Notes: generated by a model from the sequence alone, not told the origin. Counted from the stretch's first letter, positions 9,030 to 18,636 are shown. The stretch: 51,577 nucleotides of DNA from Novosphingobium album (ex Hu et al. 2023) (GCF_022832385.1 NZ_JALHLE010000041.1:1-51577), one strand, 5' to 3'. A program made the numbers and translations.

Positions 9030-9746
9030 GTGGTCGTAACGAAGTCTTTCGCCAAGTTCCGCGCAGTGACCGGTGCATTCGTCGCCGCGGGTCTTTCCAT
9101 CGCCGCCCATCCCGCGATGGCCAACAGCGCTGCTGCTGCTGCCGATATTTCCGCCCCACTGCGTGCCGCCCAGTCGGCCAATCAGTCGGTCTCCGGGGGT
9201 GAGGACGAGCAGTTCCGCAATCTCTTCAGCTCCTGGCAGAACTTCGAGGAAACCGGCCTTGCCGTCTCGAAGGCCAGGCCTGCCGTTTCCGGCGGCATTG
9301 CCGGAGTTTCCATCCCGTCGCGCAATCCGCTTGACCGTGATGTGATGACCAGCAGCTTCGGCATGCGCGAACATCCGGTGCTCGGCGGCCGCCGCGCTCA
9401 CAAGGGTGTCGATCTCGCCGCGCCGGTAGGCACGCCCGTCTATGCTCCCGCCGACGGCGTCGTGGGCCGCGCTTCGTGGTTCAGCAGCTATGGCCTGTTC
9501 ATCGCACTTGAGCATGGCGCCGACATGGAAACCCGCTACGGTCACCTTTCGCGGCTCAACGTTGCCGAAGGCCAGATGGTCCACAAGGGTGACGTGATCG
9601 GCTACGTCGGAACCACGGGCCGCTCCACTGGCCCGCATCTGCACTACGAAGTCCGCGTCGATGGCGTGGCGGTCAATCCGGTGCCCTACATGCAGTCGAC
9701 GGCCGGCATGGCCGCTGCCGAGATGGACGAAGCCCGGGGCGGCTGA
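9030..9746 (+). CDS. M23-family peptidoglycan endopeptidase (LytM domain)
   Basis: About 238 residues with an N-terminal export signal (hydrophobic to the AMANSA site) and a C-terminal LytM zinc endopeptidase domain. The metal-binding motifs are HKGVDLAAPVGTPVYAPADG and HLHYEVRVDG, separated by the usual spacing with GHLSRLNV and GSTGPHLH-type elements between them. A GTG at 9030 is preferred because AAGG lies 8 bases upstream; TTG at 9024 in the same frame is an alternative. It would cleave peptide cross-links or regulate cell-wall amidases in the periplasm. A hairpin terminator follows. Confidence 0.88.
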   Translation: MVVTKSFAKFRAVTGAFVAAGLSIAAHPAMANSAAAAADISAPLRAAQSANQSVSGGEDEQFRNLFSSWQNFEETGLAVSKARPAVSGGIAGVSIPSRNPLDRDVMTSSFGMREHPVLGGRRAHKGVDLAAPVGTPVYAPADGVVGRASWFSSYGLFIALEHGADMETRYGHLSRLNVAEGQMVHKGDVIGYVGTTGRSTGPHLHYEVRVDGVAVNPVPYMQSTAGMAAAEMDEARGG

Positions 9747-9823
9747 TCCGGAAAGTTTCATACCAAGGCTCTGATCCGCGTTCAGACGCGGCGGGCCTGG
9801 CAAGGTTTGGAGAGGGAGGAAGA

Positions 9824-9847
9824 GGCGGTCCGCAAGGGCCGCCTTTT
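9824..9847 (+). terminator. Intrinsic terminator after the M23 peptidase gene
   Basis: An 8-bp stem (9824-9831 with 9836-9843, one G-U pair), a GCAA tetraloop and four T form a terminator about 80 bp after the stop, between convergent genes. Confidence 0.8.
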
Positions 9848-9874
9848 CTGGTTGGGCATGTATGGGCTGCGGTA

Positions 9875-11473
9875 TTACGCGGCTATGGCAGACAACTGAC
9901 GATGTCTCGTCCGCCCGTGGTGTTCGCTCCGCAACCGCTCCAGGAGGGCGCTGGCGGTTAACGGCCCGCTGTAGTAATAGCCCTGGGCGAGTTCGACGCC
10001 GAGGCTGCCGAGCATTTTTGCCTGATCTTCCGTTTCGACGCCTTCGGCGATCACCTGCAACTGAAGATCCTTGGCGATTTCTATGATTCGCTGTGCCACC
10101 TGACTGGTGGCCGAGCCGGTGCCGAGTGTACTTACGAAGAGCTTGTCGATCTTCAGATAGTCAACTTCCAGCTGCGCAAGGTAGCCGAGACCCGAATACC
10201 CTGTCCCGAAATCATCTACCGCAATCCGGGCGCCCCGGCTGCGAAAGTTCCTGAACGCATCCGCGGCCTTGCCGGCATCGACGAACGAACGTTCGGTGGC
10301 TTCGATCAGCAGATTCTCGAACTTTATGCCTGAATGCTTCACGACAGCGGTCACGTCGCGGACGATCGCGGGACAATGGATGTCTGCTGCGGACAAGTTC
10401 AGACCAATGTGAAAGTCCGGTGCGATGTCGATCAGACGCGGGGCATCGTCAGTGAGCAGTTCAAGGACCCGGCGCGTAATCTGGCGAATGCTCCCGGTCT
10501 CTTCGGCGATCGGAATGAAATGATCCGGTGCGATCATTTCGCCGTTGCGCCTCCGCCAGCGCAACAAGGCTTCCGCGCCGATGGTGCGGCCGGTCGCGAT
10601 GTCGATGACGGGCTGGTAGAGAAGATGGAACTCCTGTCGCTTGAGCCCGTTGCGGATCATCGCGGGCATCGATGTGAAGTCTCGGATGAAGCGCGACAAC
10701 AGCAGTGACAGCATCAGTCCGGCAGCCAGGCCGATCGGCACCAGAATGGCGGCCGTTTCGCGGGAGAAGTGCGCGGTGTCTGTCAGGGGCACGGCGGCAA
10801 TTGAACCGATGTCGTAACGGGACGACCGGGTGACGGAGATCAGATAGCCATTGGACCGGAACACGGTGCCTGGAGGAAGGTCGGTTCGCAGCCAGCTTCT
10901 TTGGAATGGGCCCCTGACGACGAGCGGCTGGCGCTGAGACCAGGTGAACGTGCTGATCGCCGATCCGGGGGCGGAATCGACAAAGCTGAGTGGAAGGTCC
11001 CTGTGGATGATCCCGGCGAAGGATCCCAAGCCGATGACCAGATAGGGCTGCCCGTGGCCGAAGAGTCTGGCATGGGTCCATATCAGCGATTTCGTTTCAC
11101 CCATGAAATCGGGTTTGCCCAGATCAATCGGGAGGCTCCGGCCAAGTGAAGAGCAGACGATCCTGGTGCCGTCGAGGCGGCCGACGGCTTGCAGCAAGGT
11201 GGACGAGAGGTCGAGATTTCGCATCAGGTCCACAGTGCTGTCCGAGCACGCCGCTGCCGCGGGAACCTTGTTGATGATGTCGCTTCCGGCCTGCACCTGA
11301 TCGGCTGTATTCTCTGAACTCGCCAGCGCCGCCATGGCCAGCCGCGCAACGTAGCTTTCTTCGCGCTTGTTGGCCTGATGGCGGGCAAGGGCAATGGCGG
11401 CGGCAACCGGCACCACGGTTGTCAGGCAAATGGCGGCGATGATGCATGCAGAAAGGAGTCTGCTCCCCTTCAT
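9875..11473 (-). CDS. CSS-motif EAL-domain cyclic-di-GMP phosphodiesterase
   Basis: A 532-residue membrane protein. A first transmembrane segment (about 6-30) and a second (about 240-263) frame a periplasmic domain carrying Cys76 and a CSS motif (107-109). This matches the CSS-motif sensor phosphodiesterases whose activity follows periplasmic disulfide state. The cytoplasmic EAL domain keeps the catalytic signatures: EALLRW (Glu301), NLS (Asn359), Glu391, the DDFGTGYS loop (Asp420-Asp421), Lys441 and EGVE (Glu477), so it should hydrolyse c-di-GMP. No GGDEF domain is present. ATG 11473 follows AAGGA by six bases; the frame remains open upstream but lacks a good site. Confidence 0.9.
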   Translation of the reverse strand: MKGSRLLSACIIAAICLTTVVPVAAAIALARHQANKREESYVARLAMAALASSENTADQVQAGSDIINKVPAAAACSDSTVDLMRNLDLSSTLLQAVGRLDGTRIVCSSLGRSLPIDLGKPDFMGETKSLIWTHARLFGHGQPYLVIGLGSFAGIIHRDLPLSFVDSAPGSAISTFTWSQRQPLVVRGPFQRSWLRTDLPPGTVFRSNGYLISVTRSSRYDIGSIAAVPLTDTAHFSRETAAILVPIGLAAGLMLSLLLSRFIRDFTSMPAMIRNGLKRQEFHLLYQPVIDIATGRTIGAEALLRWRRRNGEMIAPDHFIPIAEETGSIRQITRRVLELLTDDAPRLIDIAPDFHIGLNLSAADIHCPAIVRDVTAVVKHSGIKFENLLIEATERSFVDAGKAADAFRNFRSRGARIAVDDFGTGYSGLGYLAQLEVDYLKIDKLFVSTLGTGSATSQVAQRIIEIAKDLQLQVIAEGVETEDQAKMLGSLGVELAQGYYYSGPLTASALLERLRSEHHGRTRHRQLSAIAA

Positions 11474-11566
11474 GGCTGTCCTTGCTACGGCTTCAGGCCG
11501 GTCAGGGCAGCACCAGTGCCATGCCATGGTTAACTTCCGGTATGGCACACTTAGGGGCTTGTCCCC

Positions 11567-12364
11567 TTAGTGAACGAAGCGCGCGATCACGTCGCGGTAG
11601 GAGCGCGAGACTTTCACCTGCGCGCCCGATTCAAGCACGAGGAAACATTCGCCGTTGGTGTGCGGCTTGACCTGCCGGACCTGGTTGAGGTTGACGATGG
11701 TCGAGCGGTGGACGCGCTGGAACACGCGCGGGTCGAGACGGCGCTCGAGGTCCTTCATCGTCTCGCGCAGGATCAGCGAATTGTCGGCCGTGCGGATGCA
11801 CATGTAGTCGCCGGCGGCTTCGATATGCTCGATGCTGTCCACATCGATGCGGAAGATCTGGCCGCGATCCTTGATGTTGATGAGCTTCTCGTAGCGGTCA
11901 GAACTGCCGTCCGCGTCCTCGGGGATCTGTTCGACGGCATCGGGCGCGACTTCGGCCAGAACGGTCTTGAGCTTTTCCGCTTCCTCGGCCGAGCGCTTTT
12001 CGGCCAGCCGCTGTCGCACGCGGGCGAGAGTATCGTCGAGCTTGGCCTCATCGACCGGTTTCATGAGGTAGTTGACCGCATTGGCCTCGAACGCGCGCAC
12101 GGCATGTTCCTGATAGGCGGTGACGAAGACGAACAGGGGCGGCTCGATCTCCATCACGCCCTTGACGACCGAAAAGCCGTCGAAGCCCGGCATCTGGATG
12201 TCGAGGAAGACCAGGTCCGGCTTTTCAGTCTTGATCTTGCGGATCGCCTCGCGCCCGTTCGAGCAGGTGTCGATGATCTCGACGTCGGGATATTTCTCCA
12301 GCCGCAGCTGCAGCCCCTGGATCGCCAGCTTTTCGTCGTCGACAAGGATCGTGCGAATGGTCAT
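11567..12364 (-). CDS. LytTR-family response regulator
   Basis: A 265-residue two-domain regulator. The receiver has the acidic pocket Asp9-Asp10, phospho-acceptor Asp55 (LVFLDIQMPG) and the conserved Lys in YLMKPVDE near 102. A linker rich in Glu and Ala follows. The LytTR DNA-binding domain covers about 165-265 (VDSIEHIEAAGDYMCI and RVHRSTIVNLNQV). It lies 47 bp downstream of a LytS-type kinase gene in the same direction, so the two form a two-component pair; the targets are not evident here. Confidence 0.92.
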   Translation of the reverse strand: MTIRTILVDDEKLAIQGLQLRLEKYPDVEIIDTCSNGREAIRKIKTEKPDLVFLDIQMPGFDGFSVVKGVMEIEPPLFVFVTAYQEHAVRAFEANAVNYLMKPVDEAKLDDTLARVRQRLAEKRSAEEAEKLKTVLAEVAPDAVEQIPEDADGSSDRYEKLINIKDRGQIFRIDVDSIEHIEAAGDYMCIRTADNSLILRETMKDLERRLDPRVFQRVHRSTIVNLNQVRQVKPHTNGECFLVLESGAQVKVSRSYRDVIARFVH

Positions 12365-12411
12365 GTCTTACAGTCTCCGAGCCGCTTGAACGCGTGCGGC
12401 CCCATAAAGTT

Positions 12412-13581
12412 TCATCGCGCCGCCAGGGCCGGCTGGCGCAGGACTTCCGGATGGTCTTCGACGGGTTCGCGGCGCTCGGCCGGGATCTCGAGCACGACGG
12501 CAAAGCCGCCTTCCACCGGCTCGATCGTTTCGAAGCGGTGGTTTTCGCCATAGGCCTGCACCAGCCTGTCCCGAATGTTCGAAAGGCCGACGCCGGTCGA
12601 TACCGGTTCCCCTCCGTCGTAGGTCATGCCCGATAACCTGTTGTCGGTGGTCGGACTTTGCAAGCCCGGCCCGGTATCCGAGACGCTGATGCGAAGCATG
12701 GAGCCGATGAGTTGCGTGGTGATCGTGATTTCCGCCCCGGTTTCCTGAGGGCTGACGGCATACTTGATGGCGTTCTCGACGAGCGGTTGCAGCAGCAGTG
12801 AAGGCAGCAGGCAGGCTTCGGTTGCAGGATCGACCTGGAACGTGGTGCGCAGTCGCTCCTCGAAGCGCATACGCTCGATGTCGAGGTAGAGTTTGAGCGT
12901 CTCCACCTCCTGCGCGACGGTGACGCGGGCGGAGGGTTTGTTGACCAGCGTGTAACGCAGGAACGAGGACAGGCGAGAGAGCATGGCGTTGGCTGGCTCG
13001 GTCTGCTTGAGCAGCACCAGCGTGGAGATCGAGTTCAGCGTGTTGAACAGGAAATGCGGGTTGAGCTGGTATCTCAGCATCGCGAGCTGCGCGCTGGTTG
13101 CCTGGTTCTCCAGCCGGATCAACTGGTCGTTCTGCTCTTCCACCTGCAGGTAGAAGTTCACCATGTAGTAGAGCGCGGTCCAGGCGCCGAGCAGGGTGGC
13201 GTCGAGGTAGAACACGCCAAGGAACAGCTGCGTGAAGCTGGCCTCGCTGTCGGTGCGCCACAGCGACCAGACCCAGGCGTCGATAAAGGCGTGCAGTGCC
13301 ACCGCGAAAGGCAGGACCAGCGCGGTCAGGCCCCAGGTCACGATCGGGCGCCGGACAATCAGGGCGCGGTAGATCACCGAGAGCACGAGGGAGATCGAAA
13401 AGCCGGTGATCGTCGCGATCAGCACCAGCACCAGCGAGGTCAATGGCTGGTTGTTGGCGATCAGCGACATCGTGCGCAGCATCATCGCCCCGGCCCAGCC
13501 TGCCGTCTGCAGGCGCCAGAACGCCTGGTCCTTGTTGGCGAAGAACGGGATAGGCTGGATCGGCAGGACGCTCATGCCCAT
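12412..13581 (-). CDS. LytS-type sensor histidine kinase (His_kinase domain)
   Basis: A 389-residue kinase with about four hydrophobic segments between residues 28 and 145 and no recognisable extracytoplasmic sensor domain. The phospho-accepting region is of the NPHFLFNTLNSIS type with His176. The ATPase domain has the N box LVENAIKYAV and the G box DTGPGL. This family pairs with LytTR regulators, and the cognate regulator gene follows. The start is ATG 13581 (MGM); a second ATG two codons later is possible. Confidence 0.92.
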   Translation of the reverse strand: MGMSVLPIQPIPFFANKDQAFWRLQTAGWAGAMMLRTMSLIANNQPLTSLVLVLIATITGFSISLVLSVIYRALIVRRPIVTWGLTALVLPFAVALHAFIDAWVWSLWRTDSEASFTQLFLGVFYLDATLLGAWTALYYMVNFYLQVEEQNDQLIRLENQATSAQLAMLRYQLNPHFLFNTLNSISTLVLLKQTEPANAMLSRLSSFLRYTLVNKPSARVTVAQEVETLKLYLDIERMRFEERLRTTFQVDPATEACLLPSLLLQPLVENAIKYAVSPQETGAEITITTQLIGSMLRISVSDTGPGLQSPTTDNRLSGMTYDGGEPVSTGVGLSNIRDRLVQAYGENHRFETIEPVEGGFAVVLEIPAERREPVEDHPEVLRQPALAAR

Positions 13582-13638
13582 GGTTTAGCCGAAATTACGC
13601 CGAAGCTGAAATGCCGCTGATGCCATGCGCCCGGGTTT

Positions 13639-14337
13639 TCAACCTCCGCGCGCTTCCTGCACGGCCTGAGACAGCTGATCCATGCCCACCGCGCCCGAGA
13701 TCAGCCGGTCTCCGGCGATCCAGCTTGGCGTGCCCGAAAAGCCCAGGCGGCTGGCCAGTTCGAGGTTGTGGTTGATTTCTTCTTCCACGACCTTGCTGGC
13801 GGCGACCTTGCGGGCGCGGTCCATGTCGAGGCCCACCTTCTGCGCCACCGCCTCGATCGTCTGTGGATCGAGCTGCCCGGCCGCGAACATCGCGTCGTGG
13901 AAGGCGGGGTACTTGCCCTGTTCCGCTGCGGCGAGTGCCATCTTCGCGGCATCCGGGCTCTGGGGGCTGATGATTGGCAGCTCGCGCACGACGATCCGCA
14001 GATCGGGGTTGTGGGCGATGAGGCCCATGACGTCGGGCAGGCTCTTGCGGCAGTAGCCACAGGCGAAATCTGTAAATTCGACCAGCGTGACTGTGCCCCG
14101 GGGATTGCCAAGCACGGCGCCGGGGAATGGGGTCTCGACCGTGGAGCGGACTCCGGCAAGCTGCTCGGCGCTCTGCCGCCGCTGCAGTTCGTCCATCGCC
14201 TGCGGCAGGATTTCCGGGTGTTCCATGATGTAGTCGTGCACCACGTGCTCGACTGCCTTGCGTCCGCCATACCAGCTGCCCGCGCCCACCAGCGCGAGGC
14301 ATCCGGCGATTACTGCGAACTTCGTGCCATTACCCAT
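13639..14337 (-). CDS. DsbA/ScsC-like periplasmic thiol-disulfide oxidoreductase
   Basis: A 232-residue protein with an N-terminal signal or anchor (residues 1-22), a helical dimerisation-like region (about 28-68) and a thioredoxin-fold domain. The active site is CGYC (Cys93-Cys96) in EFTDFACGYCRKS, and a cis-Pro loop reads GFSGTPSWIAGD. The N-terminal helical stretch before the fold is reminiscent of the ScsC/Com1-like oxidoreductases. It lies 48 bp downstream of the M48 peptidase gene on the same strand and is probably co-transcribed, consistent with envelope protein quality control. Confidence 0.9.
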   Translation of the reverse strand: MGNGTKFAVIAGCLALVGAGSWYGGRKAVEHVVHDYIMEHPEILPQAMDELQRRQSAEQLAGVRSTVETPFPGAVLGNPRGTVTLVEFTDFACGYCRKSLPDVMGLIAHNPDLRIVVRELPIISPQSPDAAKMALAAAEQGKYPAFHDAMFAAGQLDPQTIEAVAQKVGLDMDRARKVAASKVVEEEINHNLELASRLGFSGTPSWIAGDRLISGAVGMDQLSQAVQEARGG

Positions 14338-14385
14338 GTGATGTCCTGCAACTTTCCCTGTGGCCCGGCGTGGGCCTGTTCCGCC

Positions 14386-15747
14386 CTAGCGCCGCTTTTT
14401 CTCGCGCTCCAGTGCGGCGCGTGCCTGCATCTCGATATCCTGGGCGCGCAGCCAGTCAGGCGAACCGGTGGCAAGGCCTGCCTCGGCCGCCTGCGCGCTC
14501 ATCAGCGCCTCGTTCATGTTGCCAGAAAGAGCCTGCTGCTCGGCGCTGGCGAGGCGCGCGCGCGGCATGTCGCCATTGGCGGCATAGATCATGCCGAGCT
14601 GGTACCAGGCAAAGGGGTTCTCGCGGTCGCGTACGACGGCGGCGCGCAGTACGCGCTCGGCCTCCTTGTAGTTGGCGGGATCTTCGGTGGCCATCAGCGC
14701 ATGGCCGAACAGTGTTGCGATCAACGGCTGGTTCCCCGTCATTTGCGTCGCGCGCCGCAGGGGTTCGATGGCTTCGCCCGGTCTGCCCGATTCGAGCAGG
14801 ATCTGGCCCTGCAGTTCGAGGAAATAGGGATCGTCCGGATCGATCGCGATCAGCGCGCCAGTCTCGGCGCGCGCATCGTCCAGTTTGGACTCGCGGTTGT
14901 AGGCATAGGCGCGGGCATAGTGTGCGGGCACCGAATTGTCGGTCAGCGGGTACTTGCGGAACACGTCGCGTGGTTCGGCGAGATAGCCGAAGAGCTTCGC
15001 CTTCATGCGGACAAAGCGCTTCTGAAGCCCCGGATCGTCCGGCTTGTTCCACGCGAGATCCTGTTGGTAGGTGTCCTGCAGCGTGGCGATGCGGTCGCCG
15101 GTCAGCGGGTGGGTGCTGTAGAACTGGTCCTGATTGCGCTGGCTGTAGCCGTAGCGGTATTCCATGTTCTGCAGCTTCTGGAAGAATTCGACCGAACCGC
15201 GCCCGCTGATTCCGGCATCCGAAAGGTACTTGGCGCCCGCCGCGTCGGCCGAGGCTTCCTGCGAGCGGCTGTATGCCAGGTACTTGCCGATGGCAGCCTG
15301 CTGGCCGGCCATGATTACGCCCATTGCGGCCTCGCCGCCGCCTGCTGCTGCCGCCGCCGCTCCGAGCAGCAGGGACAGCAGCGAAACGCTGGTGGCAGCC
15401 TTTGCCCCCTGGTTGAGCACGGCGTGGCCGCCGGTGACGTGGCCCAGTTCGTGCGCGATCACACCCTGCACTTCGGCAGCGGTATCGGCCTCGTTGATCA
15501 GCCCGGCATTGACGTAGACCGCCTGTCCGCCCGCCACGAAGGCATTGACTGCCATGTCGTTGACCAGAACGATATCGACATTGGCGGGATCGAGCCCGGC
15601 TGCCTTGATCAGCGGTGTCGCCATGTCGTGCAGCAGCGCCTCGGTCTCCGCATCACGCAGGATCGACTGCGCGGCCGCCGGTGCTGCCGACCAGCACAGC
15701 AGCGCCAGAAACGTCAGGATGAATGCGGGAATTCGCAGCTTCGGCAT
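14386..15747 (-). CDS. M48-family metallopeptidase with C-terminal TPR repeats (BepA-like)
   Basis: A 453-residue secreted zinc peptidase. The signal peptide ends at AAPAAAQ (about residue 27). The peptidase domain has HELGH (99-103) and the third ligand Glu164 in SRSQEASAD. A Gly/Ala-rich hydrophobic segment lies between them (about 122-145). The C-terminal half (about 250-450) is built of TPR-like helices. The domain order matches BepA/YfgC, which acts in the periplasm on outer-membrane protein and LPS-transport assembly. The following dsbA-like gene supports an envelope-assembly role. Confidence 0.9.
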   Translation of the reverse strand: MPKLRIPAFILTFLALLCWSAAPAAAQSILRDAETEALLHDMATPLIKAAGLDPANVDIVLVNDMAVNAFVAGGQAVYVNAGLINEADTAAEVQGVIAHELGHVTGGHAVLNQGAKAATSVSLLSLLLGAAAAAAGGGEAAMGVIMAGQQAAIGKYLAYSRSQEASADAAGAKYLSDAGISGRGSVEFFQKLQNMEYRYGYSQRNQDQFYSTHPLTGDRIATLQDTYQQDLAWNKPDDPGLQKRFVRMKAKLFGYLAEPRDVFRKYPLTDNSVPAHYARAYAYNRESKLDDARAETGALIAIDPDDPYFLELQGQILLESGRPGEAIEPLRRATQMTGNQPLIATLFGHALMATEDPANYKEAERVLRAAVVRDRENPFAWYQLGMIYAANGDMPRARLASAEQQALSGNMNEALMSAQAAEAGLATGSPDWLRAQDIEMQARAALEREKKRR

Positions 15748-15847
15748 CGTGCCTCTTGGGACCTCGCGGCCTTAACTGGTGCTGAAGCGCCGTGCCGCTC
15801 GCCAAGGGTAGTGGCGGCGTGTCCCGTTGCAAGGCCCTATGGCGCGG

Positions 15848-17203
15848 TCAGTCGAGCAGGTGTCGCGCCGCGCGGTCGAGCAGGGCGTCGTCGTTCGAGA
15901 CCTCGCCCAGCAGCACCAGCCGCCCGTCGTCCATCCGCCGCGCGACGAGAACGGCAAATTCGTTGCCCTGCGCCACCGAATCGAACGAGCGCGGTTCGAG
16001 TTTGCGGAGCCCCTCCACGAGATCTTCGTGACCCGGGCGGGGGCGGGCGGGTTTGCCCCCTGCGGTGCGGCGCAGGCGGCGCTCCTCGGCCACCAGGCCT
16101 TTGAGGCCGCCGGCGGATTCGGTCAGCAGGCCGATCATCGCGCCGCGTTCGATGCCCAGCCGCTGGCCGTGGGCGATCACCGTCGCGAATTCGGTAAGGC
16201 GGGTCTTGTCGTAGTCGACCCCGAAAACGAGTTTGACCAGCGGGATCAGCGGGGCGCGCTCCTGCACTTTCAGCCCGGCATCTTCCACCAGTTCAGCAAA
16301 GTCTTCCGGCGCTTCGGCAGCGGCCAGAGCGAAATCGTAGGCCCGACTGACGGCCTCGTAGAGTGCCCGACGCGACCGATCCTCGCTGCTCCGGGCATTG
16401 AGCGCTTCTTCGCGTGCGGCTGCGAGCCAGTCGCCCAGCGACAGCTGTTCGGGCGTTCCGGTCAGGAAGGAGTCGTCGAAACAGTCGCCGTGCATGCCGA
16501 ATTCGGCGAGCGGCAGATCCTGTGGCGCGTAGTCGGAACCGGACTGGCCCATGCCGGGATCGGCGGGGCCATCGGCCCATTCGCTCATCGCGGCTTCGCG
16601 CAGCATTGCCGGGCGGGCATCGACGGCTTCGTCCACCTGCCGCATCAGGGCGTCGGTCGCAGACTGGTCGGCCAGTTCCTTCCAGTTGATGACGCCGTAG
16701 ATGTAGTCGATGGCCATATCATCGCGCGAGAACGGCAGCAGGATGCCGCGGTAGAGAATTGTCACGCCGCGCTGGTTGACGAATTCGGCCTCGAACCCGA
16801 TCGGTGCCTGATTGGCGAGGATCTGCATGTAGTGGTCGGTGATGCGCGAGAGCAGCGAACGCGCGGGTACGTCGCTCAGGCGGCCGATCGGTCCTTCGGC
16901 ACCGCACTCCGCGGCCAGATCCGATCCCAGATAGCCGATGGCCGGGTTGTCGATGCCGCTGGTGAAGTCGAGCAGGACCGAATGGGGGCCGAAATCATGC
17001 AGCTCTTCGGGGTGCAGCGCGGCGATGTCGGGGAAAGTGCGATTGTCGAGCAGGCTGGCCCAGAAATTGTAGGCGCGCACGTGCATGCGCCGCTCGTCTG
17101 CACCGACTTCTGCCGGCGCGCTTGCGGCACCCGCGTTGTCCAGGTCCGAAGAGAAACCATCGGTTCCGTCCTGACTGGAAAACTGACCACGCAACGTATC
17201 CAT
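15848..17203 (-). CDS. PAS_5-type protein with uncharacterised C-terminal region
   Basis: A 451-residue cytoplasmic protein. The N-terminal part (about 35-190: RMHVRAYNFWASLL, RTFPDIAALHPEEL, YIYGVINWKELAD) resembles the PAS_5 domain common in alphaproteobacteria, often found alone or with regulators. The remaining ~260 residues contain acidic and alanine-rich helices and no kinase, cyclase or DNA-binding motif that I can identify. It starts with ATG 17203, 100 bp upstream of the M48 gene in the same direction. A sensory or regulatory role is inferred from the PAS domain only. Confidence 0.7.
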   Translation of the reverse strand: MDTLRGQFSSQDGTDGFSSDLDNAGAASAPAEVGADERRMHVRAYNFWASLLDNRTFPDIAALHPEELHDFGPHSVLLDFTSGIDNPAIGYLGSDLAAECGAEGPIGRLSDVPARSLLSRITDHYMQILANQAPIGFEAEFVNQRGVTILYRGILLPFSRDDMAIDYIYGVINWKELADQSATDALMRQVDEAVDARPAMLREAAMSEWADGPADPGMGQSGSDYAPQDLPLAEFGMHGDCFDDSFLTGTPEQLSLGDWLAAAREEALNARSSEDRSRRALYEAVSRAYDFALAAAEAPEDFAELVEDAGLKVQERAPLIPLVKLVFGVDYDKTRLTEFATVIAHGQRLGIERGAMIGLLTESAGGLKGLVAEERRLRRTAGGKPARPRPGHEDLVEGLRKLEPRSFDSVAQGNEFAVLVARRMDDGRLVLLGEVSNDDALLDRAARHLLD

Positions 17204-17305
17204 GCGGCTTCCCCATAAACCTTATCCTGCCCATTCTCGCGCAACATGGTAAATTAATGTTTAAGTTGCGCGTGAGCGGGCATCCCGGGGGTGTGCGGGG
17301 GAAAT

Positions 17306-18595
17306 TCAGGTGTGTTTGAGCACACCTTCGCCGGGGCGCGGCAGCGGCGCTACCAACCGCAGGATTGCGAACGAGACAAACAGGAACACCGATCCCGCGT
17401 GCAGTGCGAAAGGCAGGCTCTTCCAGTCGGCGAGCGCCCCCCAGGCCCATGAACCCAGTGCCATGCCGCCGAAAGTCACGGCCTGATAGATCGACAGGCA
17501 CCGGCCGAGGATCTCGTCGGGCGAGCGCATCTGAACGGCGGTATTGATCGTTGTCATGATCCAGACCCAACCCATGCCGGCAGCGAACGCGCCGGGCAGG
17601 GCGTATAGGACATGACTAACCTCTGCCACGAGCGACATGGAACCCACGAAGAGGGCCGAACCGAGCGCGAGAATACCCTCGAGCCCGAGCTTTTTGCGGA
17701 TCGTGCCGACCAAGGGGGCAGCGAGAATCGAGCCGATGCCGAACAGTCCGAGCATGAGCCCGAATTCGAGTTCCGACCCGTGCATCTGCGCGCTCACGAC
17801 CGCAGGCAGCAGCGACTGGTAGGCGGCAAGGCTGAATCCCAGTGCCAGGCCACGGATCAGGATGCGGCGCAAAGGCCAGTTGCCGGCGCAATAGCGGATG
17901 CCCACCGCGACGGCGGGCAGGATGGGACGGCGTTCGATCTTGCGCGCTTCGGGCCGCCACCACATCAGGACGGCGATCAGGCCAATGTAGCTGACCGCGT
18001 TGATCGCGAAGGCGAACGAGACGTTCCAGATCGAGATCAGCAGCCCGCCCAGCGCCGGCCCGATCGAACGGGCGATGTTGAACGAGATCGAATTGAGCGC
18101 GATCGCCTGTGGCAGTTCGCCGGGATCGACCTGCTGGCGCACGGAAGCCTGCCAGGCGGGAGAGTTCAGCGCGGTGCCCGCGCCGACCGAGAGCGTGAAG
18201 GCCAGAAGCAGGGCCGGGGTGATCCATCCCGCATAAGTCAGTGCAGCCAGCACCGCGGATACCGTCAGCATCCCCACTTGCGCGGCGAGCATGACCCGGC
18301 GGCGGTCGAAGTTGTCGGCAATGGCGCCCGCGAACATGCCCAGCAGCATGATCGGCATCGTGGCCGACGCCTGTACCAGCGCGACCAGCTGGTGCGAGGG
18401 CGTCAGTTCGGTCATCAGCCAGGCGGCGCCTACCGATTGCAGGGTCGAGCCGAGGTTGGAAAAGAGGTTGGCGATCCAGATCGCGCGGAAGACCGGATAG
18501 CGGAAGGGTGAGAATGTGCCGCTTGGCGGCGGGGGAACCAGCCCCGCTGTCGCCGTCTCGACGATTTCCTCTATGATATCTTCTTCCCGTGCCAC
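17306..18595 (-). CDS. MFS transporter of the enterobactin-exporter-like (MFS_3) group
   Basis: A 429-residue integral membrane protein with about 12 hydrophobic segments. The N-terminal leader is acidic and cytoplasmic (EEDIIEEIVE). The loop between segments 2 and 3 reads GAIADNFDRRRVM, the classical MFS motif. FRAIWIANLFSNLGSTLQSVGAAW at the first helix is characteristic of the EntS/MFS_3 branch, which exports siderophores, drugs or other small molecules. No siderophore genes are nearby, so the substrate is unknown. It is the last of a same-strand run ahead of the PAS gene. Confidence 0.85.
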   Translation of the reverse strand: MAREEDIIEEIVETATAGLVPPPPSGTFSPFRYPVFRAIWIANLFSNLGSTLQSVGAAWLMTELTPSHQLVALVQASATMPIMLLGMFAGAIADNFDRRRVMLAAQVGMLTVSAVLAALTYAGWITPALLLAFTLSVGAGTALNSPAWQASVRQQVDPGELPQAIALNSISFNIARSIGPALGGLLISIWNVSFAFAINAVSYIGLIAVLMWWRPEARKIERRPILPAVAVGIRYCAGNWPLRRILIRGLALGFSLAAYQSLLPAVVSAQMHGSELEFGLMLGLFGIGSILAAPLVGTIRKKLGLEGILALGSALFVGSMSLVAEVSHVLYALPGAFAAGMGWVWIMTTINTAVQMRSPDEILGRCLSIYQAVTFGGMALGSWAWGALADWKSLPFALHAGSVFLFVSFAILRLVAPLPRPGEGVLKHT

Positions 18596-18636
18596 GCATC
18601 CCGCCTAAGCGGAGCAAGCGGCGGCGGCAAGCCTGC

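Noticed and set aside
13768..16104. 778-codon plus-strand frame across the DsbA and M48 genes
   Set aside because: No recognisable domains; both minus-strand genes have full motifs and signal peptides.
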